Source of the DNA: Desulfobacterales bacterium C00003106
GTDB lineage: Bacteria > Desulfobacterota > Desulfobacteria > Desulfobacterales > C00003106
Length of the DNA stretch: 5,960 nucleotides
Assembly: GCA_001751015.1 (NCBI GenBank)
Contig: MAXM01000223.1
Location: 4,060 to 10,019, forward strand
Direction: 5' to 3'
The notes below the pieces were generated by a model. It was not told the DNA's origin. It did no database searches and saw nothing but the letters and a program-made list of their open reading frames with translations. How positions within the stretch are numbered: the stretch's first letter is position 1; each line of letters opens with the position of its first letter. This document shows, one piece after another, positions 1-4,533 of the stretch. Both the position numbers and the translations under genes were made by a program.

Positions 1-45
1 CATGAGCTGTCATCTGACAAAATTATATAGAAAGGCTGCTGATAT
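1..45 (+). other. Leader before leuB, possibly the 3' end of an upstream gene
   Basis: Two forward frames are open from the window edge. One ends at TAG 28-30 and would give a C-terminus HELSSDKII. The other ends at TGA 47-49, overlapping the leuB start codon in an ATGA arrangement. The third frame is closed at base 3. Either open frame could be the tail of a preceding gene; leuC/leuD commonly precede leuB, but too few residues are visible to name it. An AGAAAGG stretch at 29-35 lies about 10 bases before the leuB ATG and is a plausible ribosome binding site. No promoter is evident. Confidence 0.25.
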
Positions 46-1104
46 ATGACGAAATCCTATAACATTGCGGTGATCCCGGGAGACGGGACCGGTCCGGAGG
101 TGGTTGCTGAAGGGATAAAGGTCCTCAAGGCTGCTTCCGGGCTGTCGGACTTTGATCTTGCATTTACGGAATATGATCTCGGAGGCGAACACTACAAGGC
201 CACAGGCGAAACGCTTTCTGATGACACAATAGAATCCCTGCGGAAAGCGGATGCCATCTATCTCGGGGCAATAGGACATCCGGATGTAAAACCCGGGATC
301 CTGGAAAAAGGGATACTTCTCAACCTTCGGTTTTCCCTTGATCAATATATCAATCTTCGCCCTGTCAAGCTCTATGAGGGGGTTGACTGTCCATTGAAGG
401 ACAAGGGACCGGAGGATGTAGATTTTGTCGTGATCAGGGAAAATACCGAAGGGCTTTACGCCGGGGCCGGCGGGTGCCTGAAAAAAGGGACACCGGACGA
501 GGTGGCTGTTCAGGAGTCAATAAATACGAGAAAGGGCGTTGAACGCTGCATTCGCTTTGCATTTGAATTCTGCAGAAAACGGAACAGAGAAAAGAAGCTT
601 ACCCTGTGCGGGAAGACAAATGTCCTGACTTATGCATTTGACCTGTGGGAACGCACGTTTTATGAAGTGGGAAAGGAATACTCCGACATTGCGACTGATT
701 ACGCACACGTGGACGCTACCTGTATGTGGATGGTAAAAAATCCCGAGTGGTTTGACGTCATTGTTACCGACAACATGTTCGGCGACATAATAACCGATCT
801 TGGCGCCATGATACAGGGAGGGATGGGAATCGCCGCAGGCGGGAATATCAATCCTGAAGGGGTCTCCATGTTTGAACCTATCGGGGGCTCTGCTCCCAAG
901 TATCAGGGGAAAGGTGTCATCAATCCGCTCGCAGCGATATGCGCGGCCCAGATTATGCTCGACACACTCGGTGAAACAGGGTCAGCGGTGAGGATAGAAA
1001 AAGCAGTACAAAAAGTAGTAAAAGAAAGACTTGCGAGCCTTTCGGCCGGAAAGATGGGATTCAGCACCTCAGAGGTCGGAGATATGGTGACAGAGGCGTT
1101 GTAG
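46..1104 (+). CDS. leuB: 3-isopropylmalate dehydrogenase (isocitrate/isopropylmalate dehydrogenase family)
   Basis: This cytoplasmic enzyme oxidatively decarboxylates 3-isopropylmalate to 2-oxoisocaproate, the third step of leucine synthesis. The 352 residues match the family length. Visible motifs are the N-terminal GDGTGPE (12-18), substrate arginines R95, R105 (in NLRP) and R131 (in IREN), Y138 (in TEGLY), K190, and metal-binding D223, D247 and D251. The last two sit in the family signature beginning NMFGDIITDLG (243-253). The 'LEKGILLNLR' segment (86-95) resembles the LeuB type of actinobacteria rather than T. thermophilus, and it lacks the phosphorylatable serine context of isocitrate dehydrogenase. 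Oddly, the cofactor loop reads GGSAPKY (280-286) instead of the usual HGSAPDI, so coenzyme preference is uncertain. The start is supported by AGAAAGG at 29-35. asd follows after 31 bp, suggesting one operon. A related beta-decarboxylating dehydrogenase (isocitrate, homoisocitrate or tartrate type) is the main alternative. Confidence 0.85.
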   Translation: MTKSYNIAVIPGDGTGPEVVAEGIKVLKAASGLSDFDLAFTEYDLGGEHYKATGETLSDDTIESLRKADAIYLGAIGHPDVKPGILEKGILLNLRFSLDQYINLRPVKLYEGVDCPLKDKGPEDVDFVVIRENTEGLYAGAGGCLKKGTPDEVAVQESINTRKGVERCIRFAFEFCRKRNREKKLTLCGKTNVLTYAFDLWERTFYEVGKEYSDIATDYAHVDATCMWMVKNPEWFDVIVTDNMFGDIITDLGAMIQGGMGIAAGGNINPEGVSMFEPIGGSAPKYQGKGVINPLAAICAAQIMLDTLGETGSAVRIEKAVQKVVKERLASLSAGKMGFSTSEVGDMVTEAL

Positions 1105-1135
1105 GCTGAAACAAGGTGATAGCGGAGTAAAGAAG

Positions 1136-2155
1136 ATGAGCAGATTGTTTAATGTTGCAGTGGCGGGAGCTACCGGGGCTGTGGGGAATCAGATGATTAC
1201 CTGCCTCGATGAACGGGATTTTCCGGTAAAAGAGATAACCTTTCTCGCGTCGAGCCGCTCTGCGGGAAAGAAACTGAAGTTCAGGGGGGACCAGGTCGTT
1301 GTTCAGGAGATGACGGAAGACTCCTTTGAGGGGATAGATATCGCGCTTTTTTCCGCAGGAGGGTCTACGAGCGAGCGTTTTGCGCCCTTTGCCGCCAGGG
1401 CCGGGTGCGTGGTGATTGACAATTCGAGCGCATGGCGCATGGACCCTGATGTCCCTTTGATTGTCCCGGAGGTGAATCCCCATGCGATTGCCCGGTACAC
1501 GAACAAGGGGATTATTGCCAACCCGAATTGTTCGACCATACAGATGGTTGTGCCCCTGGCCCCCATCCACCGAAAGGCAGGGATCAAACGTATTGTGGTC
1601 TCCACATACCAGGCCGTCTCGGGCACCGGGAAGAAAGCAATCGATGAACTCTTCAATCAGACACGTGCCATGATCAACTTCCTTGACTACAAGACCGAGG
1701 TATATCCCCACAGGATTGCCTTTAACTGCCTTCCGCACATCGACGTATTTCTCGATAACGGGTATACCAAAGAAGAGATGAAGATGGTCCATGAGACCCG
1801 GAAGATCCTGGAAGATGATACAATAGGAGTCACGGCAACCACGGTCCGGGTGCCTGTCTTTTTCGGGCACTCCGAATCCGTAAATATTGAGACGCACAAA
1901 AAGATGACACCAGCAGAAGTAAAAGAGCTCATGGAGAAGTCCCCCGGCATCAAACTGGTCGATAATCCTTCCGAGAATGTCTACCCGCTTGCAATCAATG
2001 CCGCAGGCATAGACGATACCCTTGTCGGGCGGATACGGGAGGACGAGTCAATCGAAAACGGAATCAATATGTGGATCGCAGCGGACAACATCCGCAAAGG
2101 GGCGGCGACGAACGCGGTTCAGATAGCAGAGCTGTTGGCAAAGGATTATCTGTAG
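1136..2155 (+). CDS. asd: Aspartate-semialdehyde dehydrogenase
   Basis: Reduces L-4-aspartyl phosphate to L-aspartate 4-semialdehyde with NADPH. This is the branch-point step to lysine/diaminopimelate, threonine and methionine, so it is normally essential for cell-wall synthesis. The 339 residues fit the family. The Rossmann motif GATGAVG is at 11-17, followed by the FSAGGS segment (72-77) and the DNSSAWR motif (95-101). The catalytic cysteine is C132 in NPNCSTIQ. The substrate-binding R238 and the general-base H245 lie in RVPVFFGHS (238-246). The C-terminus (LLAKDYL) looks complete. GGAG at 1124-1127 lies 8 bases before the ATG and supports the start. It sits 31 bp behind leuB, a common pairing, so co-transcription is likely. 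No terminator hairpin is seen after its stop; an A+T-richer toxin-antitoxin remnant follows after 41 bp. Confidence 0.95.
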   Translation: MSRLFNVAVAGATGAVGNQMITCLDERDFPVKEITFLASSRSAGKKLKFRGDQVVVQEMTEDSFEGIDIALFSAGGSTSERFAPFAARAGCVVIDNSSAWRMDPDVPLIVPEVNPHAIARYTNKGIIANPNCSTIQMVVPLAPIHRKAGIKRIVVSTYQAVSGTGKKAIDELFNQTRAMINFLDYKTEVYPHRIAFNCLPHIDVFLDNGYTKEEMKMVHETRKILEDDTIGVTATTVRVPVFFGHSESVNIETHKKMTPAEVKELMEKSPGIKLVDNPSENVYPLAINAAGIDDTLVGRIREDESIENGINMWIAADNIRKGAATNAVQIAELLAKDYL

Positions 2156-2196
2156 ATATAGTCCTCGTTCCAAACCTATCAGCAAGAGATATTGAA

Positions 2197-2439
2197 ATGA
2201 CTGCATTAACGAATAAGTCAGTAAAATCCATGGGTACTGCAGAAGCTTTTTATCGTGTATTCTGTGCATTACCTATAAGCGCTCGATTGGCAGTAGCTCG
2301 CTATATTATAGAAGATGAAGAAATTCAGCATCTTCTTGAAAATCCAAACGAAACGACGTTAGAGGCGTTTGCCGAAAATAAAAGTAGTATGCCGGTTTTT
2401 CACACTGTCGATGAATTGCGAAAGGATTTACTAATGTGA
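2197..2439 (+). CDS. Putative type II antitoxin (RelB/DinJ-like position, paired with a YafQ/RelE toxin remnant)
   Basis: An 80-residue acidic protein starting MTALTNKS and ending in VFHTVDELRKDLLM. The C-terminal pattern 'F-[HS]-[ST]-V-[DE]-E-L-x-x-D-L' is typical of short antitoxins encoded just before RelE/YafQ-type toxins. The stop codon overlaps a GTG that opens a toxin-like N-terminus (see next feature), the usual translational coupling of these modules. Such antitoxins bind and neutralise their toxin and often repress their own promoter; no operator was recognised here. The start at 2197 has only a weak AAGAGA upstream (2183-2188). An in-frame ATG at 2230 (residue 12, MGTAEAFY) is an equally possible start. 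The frame stays open further back into asd, but that extension is asd read out of frame. The gene is visibly more A+T-rich than its neighbours and uses TTA, ATA and AGA codons, suggesting acquisition. The family assignment rests mainly on context. Confidence 0.6.
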   Translation: MTALTNKSVKSMGTAEAFYRVFCALPISARLAVARYIIEDEEIQHLLENPNETTLEAFAENKSSMPVFHTVDELRKDLLM

Positions 2440-2482
2440 GGCTTGCTATTCGCAGAACCAGCCAATTCAAGAAAGATGCTAA

Positions 2483-2500
2483 GGAACGGGGACGGAATAC
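2483..2500. repeat. GGAACGGGGACGGAATAC motif at toxin breakpoint, possible repeat or mobile-element scar
   Basis: This G-rich stretch lies exactly where toxin-like coding ends. From memory it resembles the GGAACGGGGACRG-type sequences that recur around REP-associated (Y1) transposase genes in several proteobacterial and related genomes. Only one copy was seen, with no inverted partner and no transposase in the window, so the assignment is tentative. Confidence 0.2.
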
Positions 2501-2510
2501 AATCGCGGCT

Positions 2511-2516
2511 TATAAT
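2511..2516 (+). promoter_or_regulatory. Possible -10 element (TATAAT) before the aldolase gene
   Basis: A perfect TATAAT hexamer lies 66 bases upstream of the aldolase start codon, in the A+T-rich stretch after the toxin remnant. The segment 17 bases further up is GGGGAC-like and is a poor -35 match, so a sigma-70 promoter here is only possible. The hexamer also overlaps a small inverted repeat (ATAAT 2512-2516, ATTAT 2521-2525, loop GACA), which is too weak to call a terminator. Confidence 0.25.
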
Positions 2517-2570
2517 GACAATTATGTTACTTGATTACTCGACCAATGATCAAATAACCGCTCAATAAAC

Positions 2571-2578
2571 AGGAGGTG
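2571..2578 (+). promoter_or_regulatory. Strong ribosome binding site AGGAGGTG for the aldolase gene
   Basis: AGGAGGTG ends 4 bases before the ATG at 2583, with the core GGAGG about 7 bases from it. This near-perfect anti-Shine-Dalgarno match fixes the start and suggests high translation. Confidence 0.8.
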
Positions 2579-2582
2579 CAGG

Positions 2583-3725
2583 ATGGAATTTGACAAATTC
2601 ATACCGGAAAAGGTCAGGAAAAGATTTCCGAACATAAAGACGCCTCTGATAAACGGCAGGCCCCTGATCAAGACCGCCAAGGCGAACCACGCCATGATTA
2701 TTGCCTGCAACTGCCGGTGCAGGCTCCCTGCAGAAGGGATTGCCCGTGCCTCGATGGTTACAGGCGCGCCGGTTATGTATGAGATTGCAAAATCAGAATT
2801 GACCTATACGGAATTCACTCCACAGACCTTTGTTGAGTATATTGTCTCCGTAAATGAGGCAATTGGAAATACTGCGGTGCCGTTTGCCGTGCATGCGGAT
2901 CATCTGACCGTGAAGAACCCTGATCAGGTGGCGGAGGTCAGAGATCTCATTGCTGCGCAACTGGATGCCGGTTTTACCTCGTTTGCCATTGACGCCTCAC
3001 ACATGGAAAACGAACTGAACCTTGATGCAACAAAAGAACTGGCCCAAGCGATTCAGGATGCCGGCTATTGCCTGGAAGTGGAGCTTGGAGAAATCGGGGC
3101 AAAAAAAGGGAGTACCGAAGGTTTTACACAGCCGGAAGAGGCGGCCTGGTTTATCGGAAAACTGAATACGGCCGGACTCCATCCTGATCTGCTCGCAATC
3201 AATAACGGGTCGATTCACGGCACCTATTTCGGAGCAGCACATGAAGGGATCCAGCTTGATCTGACAAAAAGCATCTGGGACGCAATTCAGCCGTGGGATG
3301 CGGATATTGCCCAGCATGGGATTACAGGGACCTCCCTTGGCAAGATCCGCCAGTTCATCAACTATGGAATCCGCAAAGGGAACGTGGGGACCTTTTGGCA
3401 GAACATATCCTTTGGAATTGCCATGAACGAAAATGGCAACGCCTTAGCTACCTCTGACAAGGATTATATCACCCGGTCTTATCGCGGGCTTCCTGATTCG
3501 CTCTGGGAAGAGATGACAAGATGGGCGCAAGAGACCGGAAATACGGGAGGAAATATCAAAAAGGCCAACAAGGTTTTTGCAGACAGGTTCAACAAGATAG
3601 ACCGTGTTTACACAGATCGTATCACAGCCCAGGGTTACGAGGAGGGAGTAAAGCTGTTTGAGGCGACCAACTCAATCGGCCTTGCTCCGAAAGTCCGGGA
3701 GTACCTGGGGTCTGTTTCCTCATAG
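2583..3725 (+). CDS. Class II fructose-bisphosphate aldolase family protein
   Basis: A zinc-dependent class II aldolase-fold protein, most likely cleaving or forming fructose 1,6-bisphosphate from glyceraldehyde-3-phosphate and dihydroxyacetone phosphate in glycolysis/gluconeogenesis. Motifs in order are HADH (104-107; D106 the expected catalytic acid, H107 a zinc ligand), ELG (167-169; E167 in the structural-metal position), NNGSIHGTY (207-215; H212 zinc ligand), HGITGTS (245-251; H245 zinc ligand, where HGGSGT is usual) and NVGT (267-270), the phosphate/substrate loop. At 380 residues it is longer than the GatY/KbaY type (about 285) and somewhat longer than E. coli FbaA (about 359). The extra length is an N-terminal stretch of about 30 residues and a C-terminal helical tail (from about 280). 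A Cys-x-Cys-x-Cys cluster (C42, C44, C46) is uncommon. The actual sugar substrate cannot be fixed from sequence. A tagatose-bisphosphate or other ketose-bisphosphate aldolase is possible. mlaF starts 40 bp downstream. Confidence 0.85.
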   Translation: MEFDKFIPEKVRKRFPNIKTPLINGRPLIKTAKANHAMIIACNCRCRLPAEGIARASMVTGAPVMYEIAKSELTYTEFTPQTFVEYIVSVNEAIGNTAVPFAVHADHLTVKNPDQVAEVRDLIAAQLDAGFTSFAIDASHMENELNLDATKELAQAIQDAGYCLEVELGEIGAKKGSTEGFTQPEEAAWFIGKLNTAGLHPDLLAINNGSIHGTYFGAAHEGIQLDLTKSIWDAIQPWDADIAQHGITGTSLGKIRQFINYGIRKGNVGTFWQNISFGIAMNENGNALATSDKDYITRSYRGLPDSLWEEMTRWAQETGNTGGNIKKANKVFADRFNKIDRVYTDRITAQGYEEGVKLFEATNSIGLAPKVREYLGSVSS

Positions 3726-3765
3726 ACCTTTGCAAGCCCCTGGCCCATGAACACTGAGAGGATAG

Positions 3766-4533
3766 ATGCTCGGACACTCTGTGATCGAACTTGTTGACGT
3801 TTGCAAGTCATTCAAGGGCCAAAAGGTTCTTGACGGCGTTAATCTGTCTGTGGATTCCGGCAGGATCACTGTTATCATAGGACGGAGCGGCGGGGGTAAG
3901 TCCGTGCTGCTGAAACACATAATCGGCCTGCTGAAACCGGACAAGGGCCAAATCCTGATAGACGGCACTGACATTGCGAAGCTTAATGACCGCCAGTTGA
4001 ATGACGTGAGAAAGGTCTTCGGCATGCTGTTTCAGAATGCCGCCCTCTTTGATTCTATGAGTGTGGGCGAAAACGTCGCCTTTCCTCTGAAAGAACACAC
4101 CTCCATAAAACCAAACCTTATCTCTGAGATTGTAGAACAGAAACTGCGACAGGTGGGTCTGACCAACGTGAGTCACAAAATGCCTTCCGAGTTGAGCGGC
4201 GGCATGCGTAAACGGGTGGGTCTGGCCCGCGCGATTGTCCTGGATCCAAAAATCATCCTGTTCGATGAACCGACCACCGGTCTGGATCCTATAATGGCTG
4301 ATGCCATAGATGCCCTGATCAGTGAAACCCAGGGGCAGACCGGGGCGACGTATGTTATAATCAGCCATGATATCAAGGCGACGTTCAAGGTTGCCCACAA
4401 GATCGCGATGCTTTACAACGGGAAGATCATTGAGACCGGAACGCCTGACCAGCTCAGATCTTCCGACAATTCTGTTGTGCAGCAGTTCATAAAGGGGATA
4501 TCTCAAGGCCCGATTGGAGACCCGGAGGTCTAA
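3766..4533 (+). CDS. mlaF: Mla-type ABC transporter ATP-binding protein
   Basis: The cytoplasmic ATPase that powers an MCE-dependent phospholipid transporter at the inner membrane, normally working with permease MlaE and MCE protein MlaD. The 255 residues contain a complete nucleotide-binding domain: Walker A GRSGGGKS (39-46), Q-loop Q90 in the MlaF-typical 'FQNAALFDSMSVGENVAFPL' (89-108), ABC signature LSGGMRKR (143-150), Walker B IILFDE (163-168) with E168 catalytic, D-loop TGLD (171-174) and H-loop H201 in ISHD. The phrase 'NAALFDSMSVGENV' and the abutting mlaD make the MlaF assignment firm. The ATG at 3766 has AGAGGA at 3757-3762, only 3 bases away. GTG 3781 (VIELVDVCKSF) is a possible later start that fits family N-termini. 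No mlaE lies upstream; the aldolase gene ends 40 bp before. Confidence 0.92.
   Translation: MLGHSVIELVDVCKSFKGQKVLDGVNLSVDSGRITVIIGRSGGGKSVLLKHIIGLLKPDKGQILIDGTDIAKLNDRQLNDVRKVFGMLFQNAALFDSMSVGENVAFPLKEHTSIKPNLISEIVEQKLRQVGLTNVSHKMPSELSGGMRKRVGLARAIVLDPKIILFDEPTTGLDPIMADAIDALISETQGQTGATYVIISHDIKATFKVAHKIAMLYNGKIIETGTPDQLRSSDNSVVQQFIKGISQGPIGDPEV
4524..4528 (+). promoter_or_regulatory. Ribosome binding site GGAGG inside the mlaF end, fixing the GTG start of mlaD
   Basis: GGAGG overlaps the last codons of mlaF (PEV) and ends 5 bases before GTG 4534. It makes GTG the start rather than the later in-frame ATGs at 4585 or 4603, which would cut into the membrane anchor. Confidence 0.75.

Larger units (their letters stand above)
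2436..2534 (+). pseudogene. Truncated RelE/YafQ-type toxin gene (N-terminal remnant)
   Basis: Starting at GTG 2436, which overlaps the antitoxin stop, the frame reads VRLAIRRTSQFKKDAKE. This is very like the first residues of YafQ/RelE-family mRNA interferases (the 'xxTxxFKKDxKR' opening). A real toxin would run about 85-95 residues, through basic catalytic residues to a conserved C-terminal region. Here, after residue 17, the sequence becomes RGRNTIAAYNDNYVT and stops at TGA 2532-2534, giving 32 codons. No continuation of the toxin was seen in the other forward frames before the next gene, so this looks like a deletion or insertion scar rather than a single frameshift. The product would be inactive. 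The start of the foreign sequence coincides with a GGAACGGGGACGG motif at 2483-2495. Confidence 0.65.

Noticed and set aside
1061..1897. Long minus-strand open frame (278 codons) opposite the leuB end and asd
   Set aside because: The translation is low-complexity in Arg/Gly/His/Pro with no domain, and asd on the + strand accounts for the region with catalytic residues intact.
2071..2196. N-terminal extension of the antitoxin frame back into asd (start at 2071)
   Set aside because: The extension is asd read in another frame (MDRSGQHPQRGG...), and it would overlap asd by 85 bases; ATG 2197 or 2230 is more credible.
2512..2525. Inverted repeat ATAAT-GACA-ATTAT as a transcription terminator
   Set aside because: The stem is five A/T pairs with no following T-run, far too weak for an intrinsic terminator.
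3381..3392. Loss of the Asp in the N-x-D-T substrate loop of the aldolase (NVGT instead of NIDT)
   Set aside because: Other class II aldolases have Ala or Asn there (for example NVAT in GatY/KbaY and NVNT in Bacillus), so Gly at this position is not evidence of an inactive enzyme.
3808..4506. Long open frame on the minus strand opposite mlaF (232 codons)
   Set aside because: It lies wholly antisense to a gene with all ABC ATPase motifs, and its translation shows no recognisable domain; it is a shadow of mlaF codon bias.
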